NCBI RefSeq assembly: GCF_945605565.1
Contig: NZ_OX216966.1
Span: 1,919,501 to 1,983,500 of the forward strand
Direction of reading: 5' to 3'
Length of the DNA: 64,000 bases
DNA from: Paenibacillus dendritiformis
GTDB lineage: Bacteria > Bacillota > Bacilli > Paenibacillales > Paenibacillaceae
Shown here: piece after piece, positions 17,371 to 26,639 of the stretch
How positions within the stretch are numbered: the stretch's first letter is position 1
Layout of the letters: each line of letters opens with the position of its first letter
Program-made: the position numbers and the translations under genes
Notes under the pieces: model-generated
The model's database searches: none
The model's input: only the letters and a program-made list of their open reading frames with translations
Told to the model about the DNA's origin: nothing

Positions 17371-17550
17371 ATCACTGACTCTCCTTGAATGTAGTTCCAG
17401 CCGGAACATTGTCCTACCTCCACGTTATCCGGTTCCCGCCCGGAAGTAAAGGGAGTCTGGAACAGGATTTTAGAGCATATGGCAACCCTCTACCTTGGGA
17501 TATGTTTATAGTAACATATGAAAGCGGCGATGTGCATCGCAAAAAAAAAA

Positions 17551-17582
17551 CGCCCCGAAACCTATTGGTTCCGAAGGCGGTT
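17551..17582 (-). terminator. Terminator overlapping the end of the coiled-coil gene
   Basis: On the minus strand CGCCTTCGGAACC pairs with GGTTTCGGGGCG and is followed by ten Ts. The stem includes the original stop codon region of the frameshifted coiled-coil gene. Confidence 0.8.
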
Positions 17583-18069
17583 GATCTCTAGTTCATTTTG
17601 AGCCGTTCTATGATAGGTGTATTCCACATCTTTGGTCAAGGAATCGATTTTATGGGAAATGATATGGAGCATGGAGTTGGATATCGCTTGGCTGTGACTG
17701 CTCTATTTGTGCTAGAGAAGTATTTGCTTGCTTGACCTCAATTTCTATAGCTTCCAGTCTCGAGTCCATAGTGTTAAGGCGTTGTTCAACCTGATCGAAC
17801 CGCTTGTCCATCTGATCTAAACGTTGTTCGACTCTATCAAGGCGCTGCTCGACCTGATCGAACCGCTTATCCATCTTGTCTAAACGCTGTTCGACTTTAC
17901 TGAGGCGTTGCTCGACCTGATCGAACCTCTTGTCCATGTTATCTAGACGCTGTTCGACTTTACCAAGGCGCTGTTCAACCTGATCGAATCTCTTATCCAT
18001 CTTATCGATCAGCCCATTCAGACTTTGCAGTTCCTGAACAATCGTGTGAAGAAGCTGCTCGCTCATCAT
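17562..18069 (-). pseudogene. Coiled-coil protein gene disrupted by a frameshift near its 3' end
   Basis: Reading starts at ATGATG (18069/18066) after AAGGACGG. It encodes a coiled coil of near-identical 21-residue blocks (MDKRFDQVEQRLGKVEQRLD, five times). The current frame stops at 17650 after about 138 residues (ending PYHFP). Shifting frame near 17690 continues the protein naturally as SQAISNSMLHIISHKIDSLT and then KDVEYTYHRTAQNELEINRL, stopping at 17562 just inside a strong terminator. I therefore infer a 1-base insertion (or 2-base loss) around 17688-17694, leaving a truncated protein. It could also be a sequencing error or programmed frameshift. The function of this Paenibacillus coiled-coil type is unknown. 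Confidence 0.75.
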
Positions 18070-18207
18070 AACCGTCCTTTCCCATAGCATCATTTTACCA
18101 CAGCCGCTGTCGATTTGGGGCGATGCGGTCTCACTCTGGATATACCTTCTCGGTTGAACAGCAGGATCCTCCTGATTCAAGGGGATAGCCTGTCGAACTT
18201 TGTTTTT

Positions 18208-18275
18208 TCCTGACCGGATGGGAGATTGGCGCAAAGGATTGCTCGATGGGAGAATGACGCAATGGATTGATCAAA
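18208..18275. repeat. Isolated copy of the minisatellite B unit
   Basis: CTGACCGGATGGGAGATTGG followed by CGCAAAGGATTG is nearly the same as the 44-bp unit at 12605-13085. A second shorter version (GCTCGATGGGAGAATGACGC, then AATGGATTG) follows at once. This shows the element also exists dispersed. Confidence 0.75.
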
Positions 18276-18281
18276 GGATAT

Positions 18282-18335
18282 TGCAGACCCTGCAGACCCT
18301 GCAGACCCTGCAGACCCTGCAGACCCTGCAGGCCC
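18282..18335. repeat. 9-bp tandem repeat (TGCAGACCC)
   Basis: TGCAGACCC is repeated about five and a half times without change, ending in a variant TGCAGGCCC. The 9-bp period would encode Leu-Gln-Thr on one strand and Gly-Leu-Gln on the other, but no gene with a ribosome site spans it. It lies in the region upstream of the thioesterase gene. Confidence 0.9.
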
Positions 18336-18439
18336 ATCCCAAGTATGAATTTCCCTCCTGCCATCCGCTTGAGGTACAATAAAGCTGTTCCACTCGCACA
18401 GGCGAGGGAGGCTCAACTGATACAAGGAGATGTTCGGAC

Positions 18440-19186
18440 ATGGGAGTACAATGGCGGGAGAAGCACTACATACATTCGGACAATTGTGATTATAAGAAGC
18501 AGTGTAAGCTGTCGGCGCTGCTCGAATGGATGCAGCGGGCGGGCGATGCGCAGCTTGGGCACTACGGGGTGTCGCTGGACGAGATGATCCGGCAGGGCAT
18601 GGCATGGATGCTGGTCACGATCGATCTGGAATGGAAACGGCTTCCCCTCTATGGCGAGACGATCGAGATTGTGACATGGAACCGGGGGGCGACTGGCGTT
18701 CAGTGGCAGCGCGACTTCCGTATTTACGGCCCGGATGACGCGGAATGGATAGCGCAGGCCCGGACCTCGTGGGTGCTCGTCGATTTGAACAAGCGCCGCA
18801 TTCTCCGTGCATCGGCCTGTCCTTACGACCTGCCGGTTCATCCCGATGATTGCGTAGGCGGCATGCCGCGCAAGGTGGAGGTTCCGGCTGACCTGAAGCG
18901 GGAGCATGCCTATGATATGACGGTGCGGCTAAGCAGCATCGACATGAACGGGCATCTGAACAATGCGCGTTTTGTGGATATTTGCCTCGATGCGATGTCG
19001 CCAGAGGAACTGGAGCGGGGGCTGTCCCGCTTCCGCATCACGTATCACCGGGAGGCTGTCCTCAACGACAAGATGGCAGTCATCCGCTCCGCGTGGCAGG
19101 ACGGCAACTGCTTCATCAGCGGGTTAGCCGATGGAGGCACGGCGTATTTCGATGCGATGATAGCAGCGGATCGGGACGAAGTGTAG
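18440..19186 (+). CDS. Acyl-ACP thioesterase (PF01643 type)
   Basis: The 248-residue product has two hotdog-like halves. The N-terminal half shows EWMQRAGDAQLGHYGVS and the WKRLPLYGETIEIVTW strand. The C-terminal half shows the catalytic RLSSIDMNGHLNNARFVD motif (Asp168, Asn170, His172), as in plant FatA/FatB and bacterial relatives. It hydrolyses acyl-ACP to free fatty acid in the cytoplasm. CAAGGAGATG precedes the ATG with normal spacing. It is a single-gene unit with a terminator. Confidence 0.9.
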   Translation: MGVQWREKHYIHSDNCDYKKQCKLSALLEWMQRAGDAQLGHYGVSLDEMIRQGMAWMLVTIDLEWKRLPLYGETIEIVTWNRGATGVQWQRDFRIYGPDDAEWIAQARTSWVLVDLNKRRILRASACPYDLPVHPDDCVGGMPRKVEVPADLKREHAYDMTVRLSSIDMNGHLNNARFVDICLDAMSPEELERGLSRFRITYHREAVLNDKMAVIRSAWQDGNCFISGLADGGTAYFDAMIAADRDEV

Positions 19187-19214
19187 AGGAACGAAGTTGA
19201 ATAGTCAGCAACGG

Positions 19215-19247
19215 ACAGGAGCGAATATGGGCTCCTGTTTTCTTTTT
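19215..19247 (+). terminator. Terminator after the thioesterase gene
   Basis: ACAGGAGC / GCTCCTGT with an 8-base loop is followed by TTTTCTTTTTC. Confidence 0.75.
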
Positions 19248-19406
19248 CTCCAGGAAAGAAGACATCGGTCAAAGAGACTCTAAAAATAAGGTTTGTGGGT
19301 AAAACGTCCTATATGGTAACATTTACACGATTAATCAACTCGAGAAGGCAGAGACGAGGGACAACGATGCCGGGATATTCATCAGAAGAGAATGGGAGCA
19401 GAGAGA

Positions 19407-20558
19407 ATGAAGAAGAGAGCAATCATGGCAGTACTGGGGGCTGCCTTCCTCGCGGCAGTATTGGGCCAGCATGGCGAGACTCAGGCCGCGGGGCGCAGCG
19501 TCGGGTATATGGATACGGCGGCGAACCGCACCTACGTGCCGATTCGTTACTTGAGCGAACAATTGAAATATCAAGTGAAATGGGACAAGGCTGCCCAGCG
19601 CATCGATGTGCGCGCGAATGAGGACACGTTGTCCTTGACGGTCGGGAACAAGAAGGCGCAGGTGAACGGCGCGGTGAAGCAGATGGATGCGGCGCCTTTT
19701 GTCGAGGGAGGGACGACCTATGTGCCGATTCGCTTCGTCGGAGAAGCGATGAAGCTTCAGATGAAGTGGGACAAGGCGGCCTCTGCGCTCTTGTTCGATA
19801 CGGAGAGGGGGAAGCAGAAGCTCCCGGTCGTCTCCATGGAACGATTGAACCGTGCCGCTGCTCCCATGGAGCAGAAACAGAAAACATTCACCGTCGGCAA
19901 GAAGCGCATTTCCGCTTCGATCGTGGAGGTTGATCTGCTTCATCCGAAGATCCGGCTCGATGTCGCGGTGGCCGGAGGCAAGATTGGCTCCGTGGACAGC
20001 TTGAAGCATATGGCGGATGCCAGCAAGGCGGCGGTGGCGATGAACGGGACGTTTTTCGATGCATATACGAAGACGAGCTATAAGGCTCCGTACGGCCATA
20101 TCGTGAAAAAGGGCGAGTTGGTGCATCCAAGTCCGGCCGACCGTCGAACCGTGCTCCTATTCACGAAGGACAACGAGGTGGAGTTCGTCAAGGGCAAGGA
20201 GTTCCCGCAGCGTTTCGAGGAAGGCGATGTGGAAGGAGCGCTTCAGGCGGGACCCCGTCTGGTGACGAACGGTCGGGTCAGCGTCGATCCGGTACCGGAA
20301 GGCTTCAAGGATCCGAAAATATTGACGAACAGCGGCGCGCGCAGCGCTGTGGGCATAACGTCGGACCATAAGCTGATTCTATTGACGACTTCCGGGGCCA
20401 CGATTCCGGAGCTCGCTCAGATGATGAAGCAGGCCGGCGCGCAGCAGGCGATGAACCTGGATGGCGGGGCATCAAGCGGGCTGTATTATAAAGGCAAATA
20501 TATCACCTCTCCTGGCCGGGAGATCAGCAACGCGCTGCTCGTCCATTACGGTAACTGA
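19407..20558 (+). CDS. Secreted phosphodiester glycosidase (NAGPA domain) with copper-amine-oxidase-type N-terminal domain
   Basis: The product is about 383 residues with a signal peptide (MKKRAIMAVLGAAFLAAVLG, cleavage near QAAG). Residues about 30-135 form the double-repeat domain called copper amine oxidase N-terminal (TYVPIRYLSEQL and TYVPIRFVGEAM copies), a common cell-surface stalk in Paenibacillus. Residues about 155-380 form the NAGPA fold (AVAMNGTFFDAY, GPRLVTNGRVS, SGARSAVGITSDHKLILLTT, AMNLDGGASSGLYYKGK). NAGPA proteins cleave sugar phosphodiester bonds and are linked to exopolysaccharide or wall metabolism. The ATG at 19407 has GGGAG at good spacing; the ATG at 19392 overlaps it. 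Confidence 0.9.
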   Translation: MKKRAIMAVLGAAFLAAVLGQHGETQAAGRSVGYMDTAANRTYVPIRYLSEQLKYQVKWDKAAQRIDVRANEDTLSLTVGNKKAQVNGAVKQMDAAPFVEGGTTYVPIRFVGEAMKLQMKWDKAASALLFDTERGKQKLPVVSMERLNRAAAPMEQKQKTFTVGKKRISASIVEVDLLHPKIRLDVAVAGGKIGSVDSLKHMADASKAAVAMNGTFFDAYTKTSYKAPYGHIVKKGELVHPSPADRRTVLLFTKDNEVEFVKGKEFPQRFEEGDVEGALQAGPRLVTNGRVSVDPVPEGFKDPKILTNSGARSAVGITSDHKLILLTTSGATIPELAQMMKQAGAQQAMNLDGGASSGLYYKGKYITSPGREISNALLVHYGN

Positions 20559-20614
20559 GAAAACCGGGAGGCATGAACCCGTTGGCGGAATCCTGCCGCG
20601 GGTCCGCAACGGAC

Positions 20615-20646
20615 AAGGCCCACGCCGGCAAGCGAGCGTGGGCCTT
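20615..20646. terminator. Bidirectional terminator
   Basis: AAGGCCCACGC (20615-20625) and GCGTGGGCCTT (20636-20646) pair perfectly between the convergent glycosidase gene and the unknown gene at 20655. Confidence 0.75.
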
Positions 20647-20654
20647 GCTGCAGG

Positions 20655-21749
20655 CTAGGAGCTGGTCGTGACGAATATGCCGAGCGGCGTATTCGATTCT
20701 CCGGCGGTCATGAGGGAGAAGGTGAAGGTGGACAGGCCTTCTGGCGCCTCATATTCGGCGATCTGGCATGCATCCTTATTCGTCGGCAGCGCCGGAATGC
20801 GGAATACCTCCTTGCCGAGCCGGACGGCGCCGGCATATTTTCCCCCGCGCGGATTGACCCAAATGTGGACCTTGGCCGGAGCGCCCGTCTCGTTCCGGAT
20901 CGGAAGGCTCACCGTGTAGATCGCGCCGAATTGGGCGATATTGTTCACCGCTCCGCTGCCGCTGAGCGGATCGCTGCTGCCGGCCGTGAACAGCAGGTCT
21001 GCAGGCGGGCTGCCGCCGAATTGGCGTGATTTCGCCAAGGCGCGATAATTATGCGTCGTCCCGCCGACCTCGTATTCCGGCATAAGCGCCAACGTCTCCG
21101 AGAACGGCCAGCTGCCGCGCGGATGCGGCTGCCCGGCGGCAGAGAGCGGCTCCGATACGATCGTTCTCAGATCGGTATCGGCGCTGCGGCTGGCCGCGGT
21201 CCGCACGACATAATGGAGCGGCCCATCCCCTGAGCTCCGGCAGACGGTGAATTCATAGATAAAGCCGATAAGATGGCCATGCGGCACCTCCCGGGCTTCG
21301 ATCAGGCCGACCTCCTGCGCCAACGGCCTGCAATCGGCCGCAGCATGATCATCCATCGTCCCGGCCAAGCAGGATGCGGCCAGACATTGGCCCGCTTCGA
21401 CCAATATGTTCGACGACGCATCCACGATCCGCGCCTCCCGCTTGATTTGCCGAATCTGGAGCGTGTTCGCTTCGGCTTGATTCTCCAGTGTCAAACCCAC
21501 TTGCAACGGCTGGCCGGTCTGATTGATATGCCAGCCCATTACCCGGTGCTTCACCTGATCCGCATCGCTCTGGACGACATCATGCCAGAGCGTCCCGCCT
21601 GCCTCGGGGAAGCTGCCGGCATCCAGCACCTCCGGATTATCGCTGAGCATCAGTCTTCGCCGGCTGCCCGGCTCCGCGGATGCAACTTCTTGGAAAGGAT
21701 AAGCCACGTCCATTTTGCCGGCGGTCAATTCAGGCTGCTTGCATGTCAT
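20655..21749 (-). CDS. Unknown protein, predicted beta-rich
   Basis: The 364-residue product has a good ribosome site (GATGGAGGCGAACG before ATG). No signal peptide or membrane segment is visible. The pattern of alternating hydrophobic strands and turns (GWHINQTGQPLQVGLTLEN, HGHLIGFIYEFTV, YTVSLPIRNETGAPAKVHIW) suggests two beta-sandwich domains. Proteins of this look occur in Paenibacillus as surface or structural proteins, but I do not recognise the family. It lies alone between a bidirectional terminator and the XRE regulator. Confidence 0.7.
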   Translation of the reverse strand: MTCKQPELTAGKMDVAYPFQEVASAEPGSRRRLMLSDNPEVLDAGSFPEAGGTLWHDVVQSDADQVKHRVMGWHINQTGQPLQVGLTLENQAEANTLQIRQIKREARIVDASSNILVEAGQCLAASCLAGTMDDHAAADCRPLAQEVGLIEAREVPHGHLIGFIYEFTVCRSSGDGPLHYVVRTAASRSADTDLRTIVSEPLSAAGQPHPRGSWPFSETLALMPEYEVGGTTHNYRALAKSRQFGGSPPADLLFTAGSSDPLSGSGAVNNIAQFGAIYTVSLPIRNETGAPAKVHIWVNPRGGKYAGAVRLGKEVFRIPALPTNKDACQIAEYEAPEGLSTFTFSLMTAGESNTPLGIFVTTSS

Positions 21750-21873
21750 TATCGTTCGCCTCCATCTCAGTGATTGGGGAAGAACGCGATTCGAGAATGT
21801 TTGGAATTCGCGCCTTCACTTAATAAGGCAATTCGGAACAACGATGTACAACCTGGGTGCGAAAATTCATTAT

Positions 21874-22719
21874 TTATTTTTCTCTTCGGTCCATCAGCTT
21901 CACCAGCTTGAATTCGGTCGAGGATTCGGGCGCCGGCGTATAGATGCTGCAGCGCAGATCGGCGTCGCCTTGCACCTGCAGGGAAGTCAGATGGAACAGC
22001 ATTTTCCCCGCCCGGGCATGTCTGAACTCAATGACGACCTCCGGGGCGGTGCTTACCTGGCTCTGATTCCATAACCGCTGGAAGTCCGGGTGAACCTCCT
22101 TCATCTCCTCCAGGAAGCGATCATACCATTCATCCTCTACGTACTGGCCGTAATACGCGCGGAATATCGACAGAAATCCTTTGACGAAATGCTCCCAGTT
22201 GACCGCCAGACTCTGGAATTCCTTGCGCGTGAACAGCAGGCGAATCATATTCCGCTCTTCCGGCGGAATGGCGGTGAAGTCGAGGAAGACATGAGACGCC
22301 GCCTCGTTCCAGCCGACGATATGGCAGCGCCGATCCGACACAATTGTCGGGCAATGCCGCAGCTCCTGCAGAATCCGCTGCAGGGCAGGGCTGATCTGCG
22401 GCTCTTCCTCCTCCCGTACGGCGGGGCCGGCCCCTCCCTCCAAGGCGAGCGCATACAAATATTTGCGCTCGTCCACGGTCAGCTTCAACGCGGCCGCGAC
22501 ACTGTCCAGCACCGAAGCCGACACTTGAATATCTCGTCCCTGCTCGAGCCAGGTATACCATGTCGTGCTGACGCCCGCCAATTGGGCGACCTCCTCGCGT
22601 CGAAGGCCGGGGGTCCGGCGGCGGGTTCCAGCCGGGAGTCCTACCGATTGGGGAAGGATATGCGCCCGCTTGGCGCGGAGGAACTCGGACAGCATTTGCA
22701 ATCGGGTCGGTGAATTCAT
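21874..22719 (-). CDS. XRE regulator with MmyB-like ligand-binding domain
   Basis: The 281-residue product has an N-terminal helix-turn-helix (RRTPGLRREEVAQLAGVSTT then WYTWLEQGRD) characteristic of the MmyB-like family. Its C-terminal PAS-like ligand domain (residues about 110-275) includes the conserved HIVGWNEAA and NMIRLLFT blocks. A structural study of the family found a fatty acid in this domain. I start at the ATG at 22719, 7 bases after GAGGTG; the in-frame GTG at 22728 is part of that site. It is divergent from a fabF-type gene, so I infer that it may sense an acyl ligand and control that gene. Confidence 0.9.
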   Translation of the reverse strand: MNSPTRLQMLSEFLRAKRAHILPQSVGLPAGTRRRTPGLRREEVAQLAGVSTTWYTWLEQGRDIQVSASVLDSVAAALKLTVDERKYLYALALEGGAGPAVREEEEPQISPALQRILQELRHCPTIVSDRRCHIVGWNEAASHVFLDFTAIPPEERNMIRLLFTRKEFQSLAVNWEHFVKGFLSIFRAYYGQYVEDEWYDRFLEEMKEVHPDFQRLWNQSQVSTAPEVVIEFRHARAGKMLFHLTSLQVQGDADLRCSIYTPAPESSTEFKLVKLMDRREK

Positions 22720-22847
22720 TGATGGCACCTCACACTCTCTAATCTGGTACTAATTATACTAGGATAAACAACAACTTGTAATAGGATAACCGCTATGACA
22801 CAATAATTCCGACACGACAACCAGTACGGATGAAGGAGGACATGGAT

Positions 22848-24089
22848 ATGGAGAGAGTCGTCATAACAGGGATGGGAGCCATCACGCCGCTTGGCCAGGA
22901 TACGGATTCCCTATGGCAGGGGCTGATTCGCGGACAATCGGGAATCTCCGCGATCGATGCGTTCGATGCATCCTCCTGCAAGGTCCGCATCGCGGGACAG
23001 GTGCGGGACTTCGATGCGGAAGCCCGCTTCGGGCGCAAGGAAGCGCGGCGGATGGACCGCTTCACCCAGTTCGCCCTGGCGGCGGCCGAGGAAGCTTACC
23101 GCCAAGCGGAGCTCGACCGGTGGGGCGGGCTCGACAGCGAGCGCATGGGCGTGTATGTCGGATCGGGCATCGGCGGCATTCAGACGATGCTCCAGCAGGA
23201 GGCAATCCTGCGCGAACGGGGGGCGGATCGGGTTAGCCCGACGCTCGTGCCGATGATGATCGCAAATATGGCCGCGGCCCAGATCAGCATCCGCTACGGC
23301 GCGCTCGGGCCGTCGATGGCGCCGGTTACGGCATGCTCGATCGGGAACACGGCGATCGGGGAAGCGTTCCGCCTCATTCGAGCGGGCGGTGCGGATGTCG
23401 TCATGGCCGGCGGAACCGAGGCGGCCCTCACGGACTTGGCGTTGGCCAGCTTCAGCAACGCGACGGCCTTGTCGGCGCGCAATGACGAGCCGGAACGGGC
23501 AAGCCGCCCCTTCGATCGGGGGCGGGACGGATTCGTGATGGCGGAAGGCGCCGGCATCGTCATCTTGGAGTCGCTGACGCATGCGCTGCGCAGAGGGGCG
23601 CCAATCTTCGCGGAGGTCATCGGCTATGGAGCGAGCTCTGACGCGTATCATATGGTGGCGAGCCATCCGGAAGGACGCGGGGCGAGCCAGGCGATGAGAG
23701 CGGCGCTGCGGGAAGCGGGAATCGCGCCGGAGGAGGTGGGCGTCATCAGCGCCCATGCGACAAGCACCGAGGTCGGAGACCTGTCGGAGACGCGCGCGAT
23801 TCACGATGTATTCGGCGAGCATGCCCGCCGCATTCCGGTCACCGCCAACAAATCGATGCTCGGCCATATGCTGGGCGCGGCGGGCGGCGTCGAAGCGATC
23901 GCGCTCGTGAAGACGCTGCGGGAAGGCATCGTGCCGCCGACCATCAATCTGGAGGATCCGGATCCGGCTTGCGATCTCGATTATGTTCCCCATCAGGCCC
24001 GCCGGATTGAGGCCCGCATCGGCATCTCGAATTCCTTCGGCTTCGGCGGGCATAATGCCGTTATCGCCTTGCAAGCTTACGAGGGGTAG
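22848..24089 (+). CDS. fabF: Beta-ketoacyl-ACP synthase II (FabF paralogue)
   Basis: The 413-residue product is a complete condensing enzyme with Cys163 (TACSIGN), His303 (SAHATSTEVGD) and His340 (NKSMLGHMLGAAGG). From the ATG at 22848 these fall at the numbers used for E. coli FabF. It extends acyl-ACP by decarboxylative condensation with malonyl-ACP. AAGGAGG is placed 8 bases before this ATG; the in-frame ATG at 22842 is too close. No acpP or fabG is next to it, so it looks like a stand-alone accessory copy under the divergent MmyB-type regulator. It could serve a special acyl product rather than housekeeping synthesis. Confidence 0.92.
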   Translation: MERVVITGMGAITPLGQDTDSLWQGLIRGQSGISAIDAFDASSCKVRIAGQVRDFDAEARFGRKEARRMDRFTQFALAAAEEAYRQAELDRWGGLDSERMGVYVGSGIGGIQTMLQQEAILRERGADRVSPTLVPMMIANMAAAQISIRYGALGPSMAPVTACSIGNTAIGEAFRLIRAGGADVVMAGGTEAALTDLALASFSNATALSARNDEPERASRPFDRGRDGFVMAEGAGIVILESLTHALRRGAPIFAEVIGYGASSDAYHMVASHPEGRGASQAMRAALREAGIAPEEVGVISAHATSTEVGDLSETRAIHDVFGEHARRIPVTANKSMLGHMLGAAGGVEAIALVKTLREGIVPPTINLEDPDPACDLDYVPHQARRIEARIGISNSFGFGGHNAVIALQAYEG

Positions 24090-24567
24090 AGGATGGCGGC
24101 CGAGCGGGGCGGCTCAGCCGAGCGTTAGGATGTGAACTGGCCTGCTGGCGGCTCCTGTCTGCGCGGTATGCAGAGTACGCAATACGATAAAGAGCGCATT
24201 CATTCCGGTTACCAATGGAAATGGGTGTGCTTTTGGGCCTCAATAAGTTAAGAAGCTCTAATCGAAGGAATCGCGCTGACGGGAATCAAGGGGCAGGTGC
24301 AGCCGATTTGCGGCCGGGAGCAGGAGTTTCTTCCTTTTTGTAGAATAGAGTTGTCTGTGGAGCGATGCCGCCACGCGTTATGCGCAGGTGCGTAAGCTGC
24401 AGCATTTGTTATGGGTACATGGGACATGGGAACACATTCGGCAAGTGCAGAGTCCATTGGAGGCGATTGTGCCCCGGTGGACTTTTCGCATTGTCCTGCG
24501 CGAGAACGATGCTGCAGCTGGCCTGGAAGCCGTAGCGCTATTTCTATCCGAGAAAAGAGGTACTTTT
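24090..24567. other. Intergenic region before the ABC exporter
   Basis: About 480 bp without a supported gene. An imperfect hairpin (GCGCATTCATTCC with GGAAATGGGTGTGC, then TTTT, 24197-24235) may end fabF transcription. At 24321-24346 lies CAGGAGTTTC, then CTTTTTGTAGAAT, which recurs upstream of the sensor kinase at 34500-34525. The open frame running back to 24388 lacks a ribosome site. Confidence 0.45.
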
Positions 24568-26283
24568 ATGCTTCGCCGTTTTTTTGCTTATTACCGGCCC
24601 TATAAATATTTGTTCCTCCTGGATTTCGGCTGCGCGGTTATCGCGGGGCTGCTGGAGCTGGGATTCCCAATCGCCGTCAACCAGGTGGTGGACAAGCTGC
24701 TGCCGAGCAATGACTGGCCGCTCATCGTCTGGGCCTGCGTCGGGCTGCTGGCGCTCTATCTGCTTAATATGGGGCTGCAGTATATCGTTACCTATTGGGG
24801 CCATATGCTGGGCATCAACATCGAGACCGATATGCGCAAAAAGCTGTTCGATCATATTCAGAAGCTCTCATTCCGCTTCTTCGACAACAACAAGACGGGC
24901 CATCTGATGTCCCGCATGAGCAATGATTTGTTCGAGATCGGCGAGATGGCCCATCACGGTCCCGAGGATGTCTTCATCGCGGTGATGACGCTTATCGGCT
25001 CGTTCGTGCTGATGCTCACCATCAACTGGAAGCTGGCCTGCCTCACGTTCGTGATCATTCCGTTCCTCATCTGGCTCGTCGTCGTCTGCAACAAGCGGAT
25101 GACCCGGGCGAACCATCGCATGTTCACCGACATTGCCGATTTCAACGGACGGGTCGAAGACACGTTCGGCGGGATCCGTGTCGTGCAGGCATTCGCGAAC
25201 GAAGGCTTCGAACGGGAGCGCTTCGCCGTCAACAACCAGCGCTTCCGCTCGACGAAGCTGATCGCCTACCGGATTATGGCGCTCAACTCGTCGGTCAGCT
25301 ATATGCTGATGCGGCTCGTCACCGTATTTGTGCTTATCTGCGGCGCTTGGTTCGTCATTCGGGGGGAGCTGTCCTACGGCGAACTGGTCGGCTTCATTCT
25401 GCTGACGAACGTGTTCTTCAAGCCGATCGACAAGATCAATGCCGTCATCGAGAGCTATCCGAAGGGGATCGCGGGCTTCAAGCGCTATCTTCAAATTCTT
25501 GATACGGAGCCGGATGTGAAGGATGTGCCCGATGCGATTGAGGTGGCCCATCTGCGCGGCGATATCCGCTATGAAGGCGTCACCTTCGGCTATGAAGGCC
25601 TGGATCCGGTGCTCGACAATATTGATCTGACGATTGCCGCCGGGGAGACGGTTGCGTTCGTCGGGCCTTCCGGCGCGGGCAAGACGACGCTGTGCAGCCT
25701 TCTGCCGCGCTTCTATGACGCCGAGGCGGGCCGCATCACCATCGACGGCATTGATACACGGGAGATGACGCTCGCATCCCTGCGCCGGCAGATCGGGATC
25801 GTGCAGCAGGATGTGTTCCTGTTCGCGGGCACGCTGCGCGAGAATATTGCCTACGGGAAGCTCGACGCGAGCGAGGACGAGATTATGGAGGCCGCGCGCC
25901 GGGCGCGGCTGGAGGAGTTCATCCGTTCGCAGCCGCTCGGGCTGGACACGGTCGTGGGCGAGCGGGGCGTGAAGCTGTCCGGCGGACAGAAGCAGCGGCT
26001 GGCTATCGCCCGCATGTTCCTCAAGAATCCGCCGATTCTGATTCTGGACGAGGCGACGTCGGCGCTGGATACCGAGACCGAAGCGGCCATCCAGCAGTCG
26101 CTGGCTGAACTGGCGGCCGGGCGGACGACGCTGATCATCGCCCATCGCCTGGCCACGATTAAGCATGCAGACCGCATCGTCGTCGTGAATGAAGACGGCA
26201 TTGCCGAACAGGGGCGGCATGACGAGCTGCTGTCGCTGGGCGGAAGCTACAGCCGGCTGCATCAAGCCCAGTTCGGGGCATAA
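24568..26283 (+). CDS. ABC-type exporter half-transporter (membrane domain fused to ATPase)
   Basis: The 571-residue product has six membrane segments in residues 1-310 and a nucleotide-binding domain after 335. It shows Walker A (GPSGAGKTTL), signature (LSGGQKQRLAIARM), Walker B (ILILDEATSALD) and the H-loop (IIAHRLATIKHAD). The catalytic Glu is intact, so it can work as a homodimer. The family exports lipids or drugs. AGAGGT precedes the ATG at 24568; MLRRFFAYYRPYK is the typical elbow-helix start. No partner gene is adjacent. Confidence 0.9.
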   Translation: MLRRFFAYYRPYKYLFLLDFGCAVIAGLLELGFPIAVNQVVDKLLPSNDWPLIVWACVGLLALYLLNMGLQYIVTYWGHMLGINIETDMRKKLFDHIQKLSFRFFDNNKTGHLMSRMSNDLFEIGEMAHHGPEDVFIAVMTLIGSFVLMLTINWKLACLTFVIIPFLIWLVVVCNKRMTRANHRMFTDIADFNGRVEDTFGGIRVVQAFANEGFERERFAVNNQRFRSTKLIAYRIMALNSSVSYMLMRLVTVFVLICGAWFVIRGELSYGELVGFILLTNVFFKPIDKINAVIESYPKGIAGFKRYLQILDTEPDVKDVPDAIEVAHLRGDIRYEGVTFGYEGLDPVLDNIDLTIAAGETVAFVGPSGAGKTTLCSLLPRFYDAEAGRITIDGIDTREMTLASLRRQIGIVQQDVFLFAGTLRENIAYGKLDASEDEIMEAARRARLEEFIRSQPLGLDTVVGERGVKLSGGQKQRLAIARMFLKNPPILILDEATSALDTETEAAIQQSLAELAAGRTTLIIAHRLATIKHADRIVVVNEDGIAEQGRHDELLSLGGSYSRLHQAQFGA

Positions 26284-26440
26284 TCCCGCCAGCCGGCAGG
26301 ATCGGAGGCCCGGGCTATGGTAACTCTGCCGGTGAACGGCGGCGCATCCGGCGCCGCTTCTTCCTCGCCGCTCGGCCATCCTGCCATTGCCAACCGGGCA
26401 GGAATGCGGTATTATAGGGGCGATTACATATTCATACAAA

Positions 26441-26530
26441 TTCGGGTGCTTGAGGAGTCAGGCTGAGATAGTAGCCAGTATACCGCTACGGACCGTTAAT
26501 CTGATCTGGATAATGCCAGCGTAGAGAAAT
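26441..26530 (+). promoter_or_regulatory. TPP riboswitch (THI element)
   Basis: The conserved blocks are in order: CGGGTGC, GGCTGAGATAGTAGCC, ACCGTTAATCTGATCTGGAT and AATGCCAGCGTAGAGAAA. It binds thiamine pyrophosphate and turns off the downstream operon through the terminator at 26582. It precedes ykoEDC, the normal target set. Confidence 0.95.
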
Positions 26531-26581
26531 CTTGTATTTGTCGTGCGATCATGCCTGCAGGATGATCATCGGCTTACTCTA

Positions 26582-26607
26582 CCGTCTGGGTTCCAGACGG
26601 TTTTTTT
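26582..26607 (+). terminator. Riboswitch-controlled terminator
   Basis: CCGTCTGG / CCAGACGG with a 3-base loop is followed by seven Ts, just upstream of the ykoE ribosome site. Confidence 0.9.
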
Positions 26608-26639
26608 GTATGAACCATGAGATAAGGGAGAGGGTAGCA

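Noticed and set aside
24868..26439. 523-codon minus-strand ORF opposite the ABC exporter at 24568
   Set aside because: Shadow of a conserved gene; no ribosome site and no recognisable domain.
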